Assembly (NCBI GenBank): GCA_009741485.1
Contig: VKON01000115.1
Location: forward strand, 1-64,000
DNA from: Malurus cyaneus samueli
Lineage: Eukaryota > Chordata > Aves > Passeriformes > Maluridae
Direction of reading: 5' to 3'
Length of the DNA stretch: 64,000 nucleotides
In this document: positions 12,051 through 40,277 of the stretch, piece after piece
How positions within the stretch are numbered: position 1 is the stretch's first letter
Layout of the letters: every line of letters begins with the position of its first letter
Program-made: the position numbers and the translations under genes
The notes under the pieces: generated by a model
What the model saw: the letters and a program-made list of their open reading frames with translations, nothing else
What the model was told of the DNA's origin: nothing
Databases searched by the model: none

Positions 12051-13539
12051 TCTCCTCCATCTGAAGGGGAACTGCCCTCCCTTCTGCTCCTGGCAGTTTT
12101 GGAGCTCTCTCTGGAAGGGCTCCTCTGACAGGGGCCTGGCCCTCTTCTCGGTTGCTTTTCCCTGGAACAGAGGGTGTCACAGTCCATAGTGGTGCGGGTA
12201 TCCTGGCTGTGCTTCAGGCACAGGGTCTGCACCCCCTGCCATACAGAGCTTTACCTGCCAGAACTACAAACTCAGTGCTGCTCTCAAGGGCTCTCGTTAA
12301 TCTACTTGAGTGAGCAACACCTCCCCCAAGCTCTGCTCGTGCTCCAAAGAGCTTTTCTGCAGGAAACATTGCAGCTGCTTAAGAGAGAAACTTCTGCTTA
12401 TATTGCACCTTCTTTTCAGGGTTCTATTACTGCCCAAATTTTACTAAAATCAAATTTTTATTAAAACTCTGTTAATGGATTTTTGTTTTGGCCAACATTT
12501 CATTTCTTTCATTCACATTAAGAGAAAAGGCCCCCAGGTCACTGGATTGGTGAACTCAAAAAAATCTACTCCATTTCAATTTTCAGAATGAATCTGGGGT
12601 TCCCATTTAGGAAATGAACAAAGTGATTTACTTCTATTTGGAGCTGTAAATTCAGGATTATTGCTACTCTTACATGATTCTTCACAGGAAAGCAGATTGA
12701 CCAATAAAATATTATTGAATAATTTCCTGCATTAGCAGACCCCACCCCTACTGTGCCACTACCCACTAATTCATCAACAGCTTGAATATTGAAAAAAAAT
12801 TGTTTTTACTTTGCTTTGGCTTTTTGGCATTCCTCTGTTGTCTTCCTGACTTCCTATCTCGTTTGTTTTTCTTCCCTTAGAGATGGAAGTGGTCTTTTTT
12901 TTGGGAGTTTCACTACTAAACATCTTCAAAATAAAACGATAGACTCTAAACTAATTTCATCTCCTTTTGTCCAGGCTGAGCTCCTTTTCCCAGCTCCCTC
13001 AGCTGCTGCTGCAGCTCCAGCCCTTCCCTGGAATGCTCCAGCCCTCAATGTCTCTCAGAACTGACCCCAGGATTTACAGAGGGACCTCACCAAATTCCTT
13101 TACAATACAATTCTCTTCAAAATTATCTTTTTCCCCGTTATCCCCATTTTACACACCACTGTTATCTGACATAAACTATCTTTGTTTTTCCATATATCTT
13201 TTATCTCCACTTCCAAATTTTCCCTTCTCTTGGATATTTCTAAGAGCTGCACCCGTTCTGTTCACTCATTTACGACACATTTCCTTGCACCATTGCAGGA
13301 TCTTACCAGGCTCAGATAATCCACTCCCCCATTTCAATGGTAACATTCAGGTCTGATCCACAAATTCCCTCTGGCCACACCAGAGCTCAGGGGGTTTGAT
13401 GAGACGTCCACTGCGAGTGAAAACCCTGCTGCGATACAAAGACGTGCTCGAGAATTGGACGCTTGGCTGTTGTTGTCTGCAAGGAAAAAAAACCCAACAC
13501 AATGATCAATTTTGTCCAAATATTTAAAAAAAAAAAATT

Positions 13540-13790
13540 CAGGTTTTGCACTTCACACGAGTTTTGATCCAAATATTGCAGGGAAATAACAATTTTGCCC
13601 ACTTCAGACAAGTTTTGTCCCAAATATTGCAGGGAAACTAATGTTTGCCCTTCACAGTTTTGTCCACAATATTGCAGGGAAATAAAATTTTGCAACTTCA
13701 GACAAGTTTGTCCCAATATTCGGGAAAATACAATTTTGCCAACTTCACAGAGTTTTGTCCAATATGCTAGTGAAATTCATTTTATACGCT
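13540..13790 (-). repeat. ~53-bp intronic tandem repeat, inverted-arm copy
   Basis: Reverse complement of the array at 28,700-28,935, degraded by frequent 1-3-bp indels. Confidence 0.85.
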
Positions 13791-14639
13791 CCACAAGAGA
13801 GGAGCAGTCTTGTATTTAATCCAGACTACAAAGAAAATGTAAAGCATACCCAAGTTGTTCTTTGGAAGAGTTCTGATAGAATAACAGGATGAAGTAAGAA
13901 TTTCATGAATTATAAAATTGACTGTTGGGAATTTTTACTTTGTTTAGAAGGTTATAAATCTGTGGAAAGTTGTTGAGAAGGGAGAAGGATAAAGAAAGCT
14001 GTCACTGGAACAACTGCTTCACTGAGACAAGTGAGAGTGAAAAACAAAATGGGAATGATTGAGGGAAAAGAAAAGCTTTGTAGGACCACCAAAAAAATCT
14101 GATTTACAGCAGTGAAAACAGCAGAAAATCAGAATTAAGCCCCAGCGCTGTCAGTGACCCATGGCAAGCTGAGACTCATACTAAAGCTGAGGCTAACAGC
14201 CATTTCCTGAAAACACAACAACAGAATGAACCTTTCCCACCATCCCAGGTGTTTTTTTTTCCAAGGGAAGGATTGTTAAACACTCACACATTTTTTCATC
14301 ATTCCTTGGCAATGCTTGATATACATGGAGCTCCTCTATGCATGGTTTCTTAGCATTGCTCTTCTGAGTCTTCTGTTGGTTCCAACACATCAGTTCCCAC
14401 CACAGCGAGGTCACTCTCATTTCCTCTGCCAGCCTCTATCTTGATTTTGTTCTTTCCTACTAAGGTTTGAGTTTGAGGGCAAGAAATAGTATACTCATTT
14501 GATGAAGCTGCTCTTCAACAAACTGTGAATGTTGAAAGCCCTGGTGGGCACAGCACAGTCGAGTGGCTTGTACCCACATCTAAACATTCTTATCGATCTG
14601 GTAGGAAACACTTCACATTCCTCTGGAGTTAACTATACA

Positions 14640-14830
14640 ACTCCTCGTGGTTCGTAAAACATTCATATTTCCTCTCATGTAATACTTCATACTCCTCTGT
14701 GTAAAACATTTCATATTCCTCTCATGTAAAATACTCTCTTACTGCCTCTTGGTGTAAAACATTTATTTCCTCTATGTTAAAAGTACTTCATATACTCCTT
14801 TAGTGAGTAACCATTTCATACTCTCTGGTT
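14640..14830 (-). repeat. 24-bp intronic repeat, inverted-arm copy
   Basis: Degraded reverse complement of 27,715-27,895, with ATACTCC-type units. Confidence 0.8.
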
Positions 14831-15424
14831 GTAACCAGCTTATAAAACAAAGTCTCATGATGCTGAGAGGAACAATGCAAGAAACGAGATCTCCAAAGGA
14901 AGTTACCTCCTCCTTTCCTGAGAAACTCCTCACGATGTCCTTCACCTCCTGGAAACCGATACGCAAATCGCTTCGAAGTGGTAGGGGAAGCGGGGGACGA
15001 GGCGCAACACAGTCAATCACTCATGGCACAAAAAAAAACCTCACTAAAACCCATTGAAATCCAAAGCTCAGAGGGAATTGACCCACGCCGGATTCTCTCG
15101 ATCCCAGTATCCAATCTCAGACTCAGGAAAACTCTGCAGCACTTAACCACGTCTAACAAGCCTTATGCTGTTACTTCGTCCAGTAAAAATAAAAACAATA
15201 TAAGTATTTTAGCAGCCAGGACACTAATTAAAATCTCAAATCAGAGAGCAGGCAGGTCCACGGTATTTATCAGCAGGCATCCCAGTGCTGCACAGTGAGA
15301 CGGAAATCATGAAGCACTGACACATCTTTGGGCCTGATAGAGCCAACCAGTGAAGGTGTGCTCTGTGAAAACTGTGTACACACCACCTGGGAAACACCAT
15401 GTTGCAGGGGATAGACATGTGAGG

Positions 15425-15625
15425 TAATGGTGGAGCTGTGCCAGAGGAGGTTTAGGGTGGGTACCAGGGAAGGTTCTGTCCCAGAGAGGGCTGGGGCAAG
15501 CCCGAGGCTGTGGAGCCAGAGCTCCATTGGACAGGGGGTTGTTGGGGTCTGTGCAGCCAGGGGCTGGACTGATGATCCCTGTGGGGCCCTTCCAGCTCAG
15601 GATATTCCATCATTCCAAATATTTA
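15425..15625 (+). mobile_element. CR1-type LINE fragment in the inverted arm
   Basis: Counterpart of 26,885-27,115 in the other arm; ends in CTTCCAGCTCAGGATATTCC. Confidence 0.78.
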
Positions 15626-16149
15626 TTCCACCTTCATGTCCTCAGAGTCTGCGCTGTGAGCAACTGACAAGCAAGCTCATTCCCAGGTGAACATGTGTAA
15701 AGAGCACACAGAGCAAGAAGAGATCAAAGCCTCTGTTTCCAGCACATGTAATCCCATTTCTTTTCAAATCCACCTGCTCCAACCAAGCTGTAAACAGTTT
15801 GCATCTGTGGAGGCATTAAGAGTCCCAGCTCACCTTCTTTCCTCATGGCAGCTGAGTCGATTTTGCCCTGCAGCAGGTAGACAGTGCCCAGGAGGTTTTC
15901 ACTCGGGTGGCGGGTGACGCGCTCCATGATGGCACTGCTGTGCCAAAGCAAGCTGCTTCATGTCCTGCTGCAAAGGACACACAGGAAGAACAGGAAATCA
16001 GCTCCTACGAGGGGCTTCAGCCTGGAATGCTGCACTGTGGCTCGTGATCTGTGTTTTGAGAGATAAGGATGTGCTGTGCTCGGTTTCCCTCTCTTAGCCT
16101 GGAACTGACACAGCCTCTGCCAGGCCTGAGCTGGGGCAGGGGTACCAAA

Positions 16150-16850
16150 ACGAAGTGTCACGGGGCAGGGGACAACAGAACGTGTCACGGGCAGGGACAA
16201 ACAGAACGTGTCCTGGGGAAGGGGACAAACAGAACGTGTCACTGGGTGAAGGGGACAAACAGAAGGTGCACTGGGCAGGGGACAAAACAGAGGTGTCACT
16301 GGGGCAGGACAAACCAGAGCGTTCACTGGGGAAAGGGGCACAACAGAAGGTGTCATGGCAGGGGGACAAACAGAAGGTGTCAGTGCGGGCAAGGGACAAA
16401 CAGAACGGTCACTGGGGAAGGGGACAAACAGAACGTGTCACGGGAAGGGGACAAACGAAGGTGTCACTGGGCAGGGACAAACGAACATGTCTGGGGCAGG
16501 GGACAACAGAACGTGTCACAGGGGCAGGGACAAACAGAACGTGTCACTGGGGCAGGGGACAAACGAAGGTGTCACTGGGGGCAGTGGGACAAACAGAACG
16601 TGTACTACTGGTAAGGGGACAAGACAGAACGTGTCACTGGGTCAGGGCACAAACAGACAGTGTCACTGGGGCAGGGACAAACGGAACGTGTCTGGGCAGG
16701 GGACAATACGGAACGTGTCAGTGGGGCAGGGACAACGGTGGAACGTAAGTAGTCACTGGGCGCGGGGGACAAACGGAAGTGTTCAGTGGGGCAGGACAAA
16801 CGGGAACGTGTCACTGGGGAAGGCGACAACAGAGTGTCACTGCTCACTGT
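16150..16850 (+). repeat. ~28-bp minisatellite (GGACAAACAGAACGTGTCAC), expanded in the inverted arm
   Basis: Roughly 25 irregular units. The matching place in the + arm (26,275-26,395, reverse complement) has only about four. Open frames through the array are repeat artefacts. Confidence 0.93.
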
Positions 16851-16884
16851 CACTCGTGGCAAGTCACAGCTGATGAAAGCCAAC

Positions 16885-17010
16885 ATACTGCAGCAGCCTG
16901 GGACCCCGGGGGCAGCTTTGGATGGGGTTTGGAAACACCCGTGATATGTGGGGGTGTCCCTGCCCAGGGATGGCAAGGATGGCTTTAAGGTCTCTCCAGC
17001 CAAACTCCTC
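16885..17010 (+). mobile_element. CR1-type LINE fragment in the inverted arm
   Basis: Counterpart of 26,085-26,225. Confidence 0.72.
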
Positions 17011-18827
17011 AGACTTTATTGATGTATTGATTTATTTTCTTTAAGCTTTCTCATGATCTCAGGGTTGACCGAATGATGGAAGCAGCAGTTCCCTGGGTGC
17101 TGGCTTTTGTCCTCCCTGCCCACAGAGGAATTGTCTCTTCCTTGATAAAGCAGTTTCAAACCCTGCACCATCCCTGGTGTTTGGTATGTCCATGGTTTAT
17201 TTTGTATTGAAAGAATAAACTGGTTCTTACTTCCTTTTCCCTTCAACACAGATTGCCACGTTTCCACTCAGCACTTTGATCCTCCAGCTGCTCAGGCAGT
17301 GGTTTTCTGTTCAGAAAAAAAAAAAGAAAATAAATAATTTTAAAGTTTTATTAGCCCGTACCTCCTCAGTGATCAATAACAAACATCTCTTTTCAGCATC
17401 TTCTATCAGCTACAAAATCTGGAATATTATAGGATATCTGATTCTTGGCTCAACCTGAAGGCAACTTTGTTCCACAGGGAAACCAAGCCCTTCCCTCCCA
17501 ATCAGCAGAGCACATTCACTGAATGGATTCATCCCCAGCTGGGAAAGGTCTCTCCCTCCCTAGGATTTGAGCTGGCCTGCCCACGAGCACACCAACACAT
17601 TGAGTTCTTGAAGCACAACCATGGCTCGTGCACGCTAAAACAAAAGAGCTTCTTTTAAACAAAAAAACTTCAAACCATGAACTTTTGTTCTCTTGAAGTA
17701 CAGAAAAAAAAGGAATTCTTTTGATGGGAAATGTACAGGTAAAATCTAATGAAATAACAGTTTATTTCTCTCTGAGCGCCAATGTTTTGACAAGAAAAAG
17801 AATACAACTGGCACATGCAGCCAGAGGAATTTCTCCTTTTCCCTAAAGGATGAATTTCTCCCACCTTTTGTGAGCTTTCCCAGCTAGGCTGATCTCCGAG
17901 GTTTATCCAGGGGTCCTTGGGGTCTTGTGTCACCCTCTGCCTCCTCGGAATGTGATGGAGAGGACAGCACGATGTTACAGATGTGCTGTGGGGACTCTTC
18001 AGGATTAATCTCCTTTTCCACTGCTGCAGCAGTTGGGTTTTCACTGGGCTCCAACTCTCTTCTCTCTTCATGACGCTCTGCACGTTTTGCTTCTCCATTT
18101 CCCACCTTCATTTTTCCTGATCCCATTTTCCCAGAGATGGAGTTGACTTCACAGGAGAATCACGCTGTTTGGACATTTCACAATCAGCATTCCATTTCTA
18201 TGGATTCCACAAGGAAAACATCCACATATCTTTATCAGAGTCCACACGCTCTGGAGGCTCTGGCTGCTCAGCACAAGCAGCTTTCACAAAAGGCCTCTCT
18301 GTAGTTGTGGGAGGAGGAATATTCTGCTGCTGGGGTGAAGGTGGAATAGTGCCCAGTAAAGAGAAAAGAAGGAATAACAAGAAATTAGTGATATTTATGC
18401 ACGAACAGGGAACAGGCTGCCACACCCAGGGGTGGTGGAGTCCCATGGCAGGAGGGGTTAAAAACCTTGCCCATGCTGGGGAAGTGGTTGGACTCCATAG
18501 CCTGGGAGGATTCTTCCAGCTCAAGCAATTCCATGGTTCTCTGCCTGGAGGAAGTTTGTTTCTCCAGAGCTAATCCCAATACCTTTTTGCTGCTGCTGCA
18601 GTTTCCACTTGACCCGCAAGAAGAACTTCTGGGGGGTTTCCATCACGAGAGGGTCTGCGGGGAGCACTGCCTGGGGTCCAATCCAGGAACTGAGCGGCAA
18701 AATACTCTGGAAAATAACCAGACAGAAAAAAAAAAAAAACCACAAGCCCTCTTTTATTGGGGAAGAAAACATTTTCATGGGGAAGGGGGCATATGATTTT
18801 GTTACAGGTTTTTAATTAAAATCCACA

Positions 18828-18995
18828 CAGAATCCCAGAAAGGTTTGGGTGGGAAGGGACCATAAATCCCATCCCATTCCACCCTGCCATGGCAGGGACC
18901 CCTCCCACTTTCCCAGGCTGCTCCCAGCCCCAATGTCCAGCTGGCTTGGCACTCAAAGGGTCCAGGGGGCAGCCTACAGCTTCTCTGGGCACACT
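18828..18995 (-). mobile_element. CR1-type LINE fragment in the inverted arm
   Basis: AGAATCCCAGAAAGGTTTGG start; counterpart of 24,060-24,242. Confidence 0.78.
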
Positions 18996-20277
18996 GTGCC
19001 AGGGTCTCTCCACCCTCATTTTAAAAAAGAGTCACATCCAGCTTTGTGTCAGCTGCAACCTGCTAAAGTGCACTGCATCTCACAGTGTCATGGATAAAGA
19101 CATTAAAGATGTCCTGGCAAGCCAGCAGGGAGTGCTCAGGAAAATCCCCAGAGGGATTTCAAACCTCAAAACAAGTACTACTTGAACTTTCTCTTCTCTG
19201 CAAAGATTGTATGGAACAGTTAACAGTAATTTGGTGTGATTTTTTTTAAATTATAGATGCTCTTTGAAGATGTTGAATAGGTCCATCCCACTCACAACAA
19301 AACAGAGAGAACCACATTGAGACAAAGGGAAAAAAAAACCCCAAGAAGGATCTCTGCGATACAGAGCAGGGAAGAGACTCAAGCAGTGTACAGACACATT
19401 CAGGCACGAAAAACCTCACATCCAACCTTTTTTTTTAATCCCAGCCATTTGGGGAGCACCCAGTGCTGATGCCATCATTTTTGACACCCCTCATGAAAGT
19501 GCTGTCTCGTGCTGCTTTTTCCAGATCCTGAAAGAGCCACGAGCAGGAAACAATAGATAACGTTCACACTGACACAGGCCCTGGTGAGCGATGGGAATTA
19601 TTGTTCCAAGTGTGCCAAGCTCTGGAGCGCTGGTATTGGTGCCACTGGAGTTTTGTCTTCTCCGTGACCTTCCAGAAAAAAGGATTAAAGCTAATTGGCG
19701 AGCACCTGAGAGCTCTTTCTATAAACAGGTGAATCCAGGGCACTCCAAAAATCCAACTGCTTGGGAAAGTTATCATGTTATCATATATAACTTAATAATT
19801 ATAATAAGTTAGAATTATTATAATAATTAATTCCTGACATTGTGCATTATGGACTGGTGTAAGAAGAATCAAAAGGGCTTAGGGGAATGTGAAAAATGAG
19901 GGACGTCACTTACGTATAAGGAGTTATAAATTAGCAAGCAAGATAATAAATTATTGTAGCACTAGATATCATTAAATACAGATATTTAATGATATATGCT
20001 GCTGGACGCAGCACAAGAACCCTCAGTCCATAAACTAAACTCAGATTCATCATCTCATGGCTTTATTCCATTATTCTGCAGGCAAACAAACCATTCTCGG
20101 AGTCACCCGTGGAACTCACCCGATGCTCGGCAGGCGCTGCTCCCCGCCGCTGCAGGCATGCCGGCGGCGCTGGCGCCCGGGCTCAGGACATCGCTGGGAC
20201 GCCCGCGCTGCTATTCCGCCCACGCCTTCAATCAAGCTGGAAATCTTGGCGGCGACTCCTGCCGGGTGGCTCCCGAC

Positions 20278-20302
20278 NNNNNNNNNNNNNNNNNNNNNNN
20301 NN
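20278..20302. other. Assembly gap of exactly 25 N
   Basis: Exactly 25 undetermined bases between the inverted exon copy and segment S. A second gap of the same size is at 35,279. A fixed 25-N size is a placeholder, not a measured length; gap-filling with long reads is one known source. Confidence 0.98.
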
Positions 20303-20760
20303 GTGCGAGGGTTTTGCCTCCCGAGCAGCGTTCTGGCCTGCTCAGAGTGAATGTGCAGGGCTGTGAACAGAGCCATCAATCCACGCTATCAATTAGTGAA
20401 GAACAGATTTAATAAGAGCTCTGGAAGCCTGGGCCGCCTCCGGTCTGTCCCGGCTGGAATATTCTGCAGTAGGGGTTCATAGTACAAGCGGGAAACGGGA
20501 ATTTAAATGAGTAATACGTAAAAAAATATGTGATAAATCGGAATCACAGCTGTACCCAGCAGTTCGGTTTTCCCTGCTAACAAGTGGGATCAGGTGTGTC
20601 CGATTCTTAAATTACTCCCAGCAGGTGGCTTAAAAACTCGTCTCTGGGTAAGAAATGGCTTCAGTGGGTGCCTGTTTAATAAACAACAGTAGAAATAGTA
20701 AAAGTTAAAATTAAAAAGTAATAGGGGTTCAGACTGCAGAAATGAAAATATAAATAATAT
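20303..20760 (+). repeat. Flank segment S, copy 2
   Basis: Reverse complement of 8,300-8,790, starting directly at the N gap. The right part becomes noisy and AT-rich compared with copy 1. Confidence 0.85.
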
Positions 20761-20927
20761 AATAAAAACTGAGACTCCTGTATAAAAATAATTATCACTT
20801 ACTTATTTGCAAAAAAAAAAAAGGTAGCTAATTTCTATATAAGCAATCTCTCCTCTGGCGAACGTGTTTACTGGCGCTTCAGCCGCCGCTCGGCGATGGG
20901 GCTGCACCGGCTGGGGGGGACAGGAGC

Positions 20928-21130
20928 GGCCCGGGAATCGGGACAAGGTCCGGCCCGGGAATCGGGAAAAGGTCCGGCCCGGCAATCGGGAAAAGATCCG
21001 GCCCGGCAATCGGGAAAAGGTCCGGCCCGGGAATCGGGACAAGGTCCGGCCCGGGAATCGGGAAAGGTCCGGCCCGGGAATCGGGAAAAGGCCTGGCCCG
21101 GCAGTCGGTGACATGCCCGGCCCGGCAGTC
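20928..21130 (+). repeat. 24-bp GC-rich minisatellite, copy 2
   Basis: Same unit as at 10,825, seven to eight copies, one fewer than the other copy and with a 1-bp deletion in one unit. Confidence 0.9.
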
Positions 21131-21660
21131 GGGGCCATCCCGGCGCTTCGCCCCCGCGGTTGCGGACCCTGCGAGCGGCTGTCCCCGTTCGGGAGGCTGC
21201 CCTGGCCCCGCAGGAGCTGCTTCAGCGGTGTGAGCGTCCCCGCGGGGATGCTGCTGAGGGACACCGAGCGGAGAGGCGGCTGTCCCCAAGCGGGGAAGCG
21301 GCTGGGGGTCCTGACGATGTCGCAGGTGATCCCGCGGCAGTGCCGGGCGGGTTCGTGTCCCGGTGCCGGTCCCGGTCCCCTCATGGTGGCGGATCCCCCT
21401 CAGGCCTCCGGGCCGCCCCCTCCCCTCACGGCGCACCCGCGCGCAGATTCGAGCGCAGCCGCCGCGGCCGCCGATTGGCGGAATGGAGTGCGCATCTTCG
21501 GGCCGCCACCATCGGCGCAGGTGGGGGGGGTCCGGGAATCGGAGGACATTGAGGCAGGCGACAGCAGGCGGGCTTGCTCGATCCCCCTCTCCTCAGCGCT
21601 GTGGTTCGGCCGCCTGTAGGCGGGCTCTGCGGCCGTTGGGGCTGAGGCGGGCCGGGCTGA
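21130..21660 (-). promoter_or_regulatory. CpG-island promoter of MIS18BP1, copy 2
   Basis: Same block as 11,040-11,600, with the minus-strand CCAAT box at 21,474-21,478. Upstream (to the right) it runs through a G-rich array into the segment shared with the 5' flank at 8.4-8.8 kb. This suggests that it is the true promoter, in reversed orientation. Confidence 0.5.
21170..21384 (-). CDS. MIS18BP1: MIS18BP1 first coding exon (N-terminal TP motifs), copy 2, inverted relative to the rest of the gene
   Basis: The minus strand encodes a peptide containing RTPSR and, further on, SSIPAGTLTPLKQLL, which match the N-terminus of vertebrate M18BP1. In human these prolines follow T4 and T40, CDK1 sites whose phosphorylation blocks binding to the Mis18 complex. 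An in-frame ATG is at 21,382-21,384, but an upstream intron ending at 21,311 (CGTCAG acceptor) is equally possible. The 3' end is unclear because no good donor is visible before the 24-bp GC-rich array. The exon points away from the exon at 22,727, so this block is inverted in the assembly relative to the + gene. Confidence 0.6.
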
Positions 21661-22515
21661 GGGCGGAGGGCTGAGGGAAACGGGGCCGGGGCGGGGAGAA
21701 ACAGAGCCGGGGCGAGAGATAACGGACCGGGGGAAACGGGGCCGGGGTGAGGAGAAACGGGATCGGGGCGAGGGGAAATGGAGCGGAGTGGGCCGGGCGA
21801 GGGAAGTGGGGCGGGGCGGGAAGAAAGGACGGGAGAGCTGATGCGAAAATGGACAGGACCGGAAGATAACGGGACGGCAGAGACGGAGCCGGGGGAGGGA
21901 AATGGGACCGCAGGGCGGGGTGAGGGAAACGGGACCGAGAGCAGGGGAAAACGGGGGGCAGGGGGAAAAAGGGTTCTCGGATAAGGAATAAGATGCAGCC
22001 AGTTGTTCTCTGATGCAAACTGCATTGCTCTGAATATTGACTCTACTAAGAAATATAGCATCGTATTACATCTCACGCGTTTACTTTATGTTATAGGAAA
22101 GTGACTATAGAAACAATTAAGTCTGAATTATTTCAAAACAAAAACTAACGATGAAATCCCCCACGACATATATTTCACATTCCATAACTACTCTGGTTAT
22201 TACCCAAAATAAAGATTTAAGTAGAAACATAACAATTAAAACTAGCTCTCAGATGACAAGTCTCTCTCGCACTTCTTTCGGCTCAACAACCTCCTGCCCA
22301 CAGAAGGATTCAGGCTCCCACAGTTTAGCCTGCGCGCACCACGGAGGGGGAAAACGTCGACGAACAGGACTCGGAGAGACTAGCGGAGCGGGGCGTGGGG
22401 AAGCGCGTGGAAACGGAGCCGGTTATGCTCGAAGGAAAGCGGGGTCGGAGTGAGGGGAAATGGAGCCGGTGCGAGGGAAACGGGGCCTGAGCCGCCCACG
22501 CGTGGATAACGAGAG
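21660..22515 (+). repeat. G-rich minisatellite, copy 2, interrupted by ~430 bp of unrelated sequence
   Basis: Units match 11,560-12,050 at both ends, including the shared end GTGGATAACGAGAGAT. From about 21,960 to 22,390 it is replaced by AT-richer sequence with no counterpart in copy 1. No gene is seen in the insert. Confidence 0.8.
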
Positions 22516-22725
22516 ATGCGAGGGGTTTTGCCCTCCCGAGCAGCGTTCTGGCCTGCTCAGAATGAATGTGCAGGGCTGTGAACAGAGCCATCAATCCACG
22601 CTATCAATTAGTGAAGAACAGATTTAATAAGAGCTCTGGAAGCCTGGGCCGCCTCCGGTCTGTCCCGGCTGGAATATTCTGCAGTAGGAGTTCATAGTTG
22701 AAGCGGGAAACGGGAATTTAAATGA
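22513..22725 (+). repeat. Flank segment S, copy 3 (partial)
   Basis: Same sequence as 20,303-20,510, stopping abruptly at the MIS18BP1 exon. The left end joins the G-rich array continuously, which places S next to the promoter. Confidence 0.85.
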
Positions 22726-22726
22726 G

Positions 22727-39256
<16,530 letters not shown>

Positions 39257-39454
39257 TCAGGTACAGGCTAGAAGGAACTGAAATTGCTTTTTAATTTGCT
39301 CTAGGGAGAGCTTGAATTTTTACATTTCCTTCATGTAATAAACAAGGACCAGTTTTTTTTTTTTTTTACTCACAGATTACTCAGAGTTGTTGTGGGCCAG
39401 CATAATCCAGGAGTTGACCAGCTTGGGATGGGGCTGCAAGCTTGGTTTAGAGTC

Positions 39455-39785
39455 CCAAAATGGTTTGGGATGGGAGGAACCTCAAATCCCACCCATTCCC
39501 ACCCCATCCATGGCAGGGACCCCCCACTGTCCCAGATCCCCAATGTCCAGCCTGGCCTTGGGCACTCAAAGGGATCCAGGGCTGCAATTCCATCCCAGCA
39601 ATTCCCAATTCCCCAAAATCCCACCCCAATCTCCCCTTTCCCAGTGTGACCCCATTCCCTGTGTCCTGTCCCTCCATCCCTTGGCCCGTCCCTCTCCATC
39701 TCCTGGAGCCCCTTCAGGCCCCAAAAGGGGCTCTGAGCTCTCCCTGGACCTTTCCCTTCTCCAGTTGAACATTCCCAGCTCTCCC
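39455..39785 (-). mobile_element. CR1-type LINE fragment between MIS18BP1 and FANCM
   Basis: AAAATGGTTTGGGATGGGAG to GGGCTCTGAGCTCTCCCTGG. It fills much of the 1-kb intergenic space. Confidence 0.78.
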
Positions 39786-40271
39786 AGTCTGGCTCCAGCT
39801 CCTCTGGATCTCTCTGGACTCTCCCAGCAGCTCCAGCTCCTGCTGTGTCTCTGCGGGTGGGTCTCACCTGAGCGGGGCAGATGGGAATGGCAAAGCCCGG
39901 CTGCACCAGGAGCTGATTTTTCCATCCCAAAGGGGCGGGAATCCCGATCTGGCAGAAATCCCAACCCGACCCTTTTCCAGGCAGCCACGGAGTGGCAGCA
40001 GAGGCTGCGGGAGGATCCGGCACCGCAGGAGACACCGGGAAGCAGAACCTCTAACCCCACCCGTGTCCCAGGGAACACTGGCAATGCCCAGTTTAACTGG
40101 AAACGGGGCTCAGGGGCCGGAGCTGCTGGAGGGTTCCTCACCCTCACCACCAAAGCTTTGCTTTGCCCAAGTACTCGAGCCATGATTGAGGTTTTTCAGG
40201 AATTTTGGGGTCGCACAGCCTCGGGCAGTGCCCAGGGGCAGCGCAGCTCCCACACGCTGAGGTTTGACACG

Positions 40272-40277
40272 TTTATT
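40272..40277 (-). terminator. FANCM poly(A) signal AATAAA
   Basis: TTTATT on + at this position, 60 bp beyond the FANCM stop, giving a very short 3' UTR. About 1 kb separates it from the MIS18BP1 signal. Confidence 0.75.

Larger units (their letters stand above)
12052..20277 (-). pseudogene. MIS18BP1: Inverted, indel-rich copy of the MIS18BP1 5' half
   Basis: This block is the reverse complement of about 22,730-30,580. Recognisable minus-strand exon copies are near 20,100-20,277 (ESP motif), 18,583-18,706, 17,865-18,349, 17,231-17,308, 15,834-15,965, 14,907-14,992, about 14,300-14,455, about 13,310-13,484 (CENP-C-like motif exon), about 12,813-12,930 and up to about 12,165. Intron order and CR1 relics also match. 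Most differences are single-base insertions or deletions, often in homopolymers, which break every long frame, while substitutions are few. That pattern looks like unpolished long-read sequence rather than old pseudogene decay. It ends exactly inside the 15-bp coding array. Confidence 0.88.

Noticed and set aside
16069..16873. Repetitive Thr-Asn-Arg-Cys-His-Trp frames that look like a secreted repeat protein
   Set aside because: Translation of the ~28-bp intronic array; the other arm has only four units at this place.
12052..20277. A second functional MIS18BP1 gene
   Set aside because: Every long exon carries frame-breaking single-base indels and the copy stops in the middle of the repeat exon.
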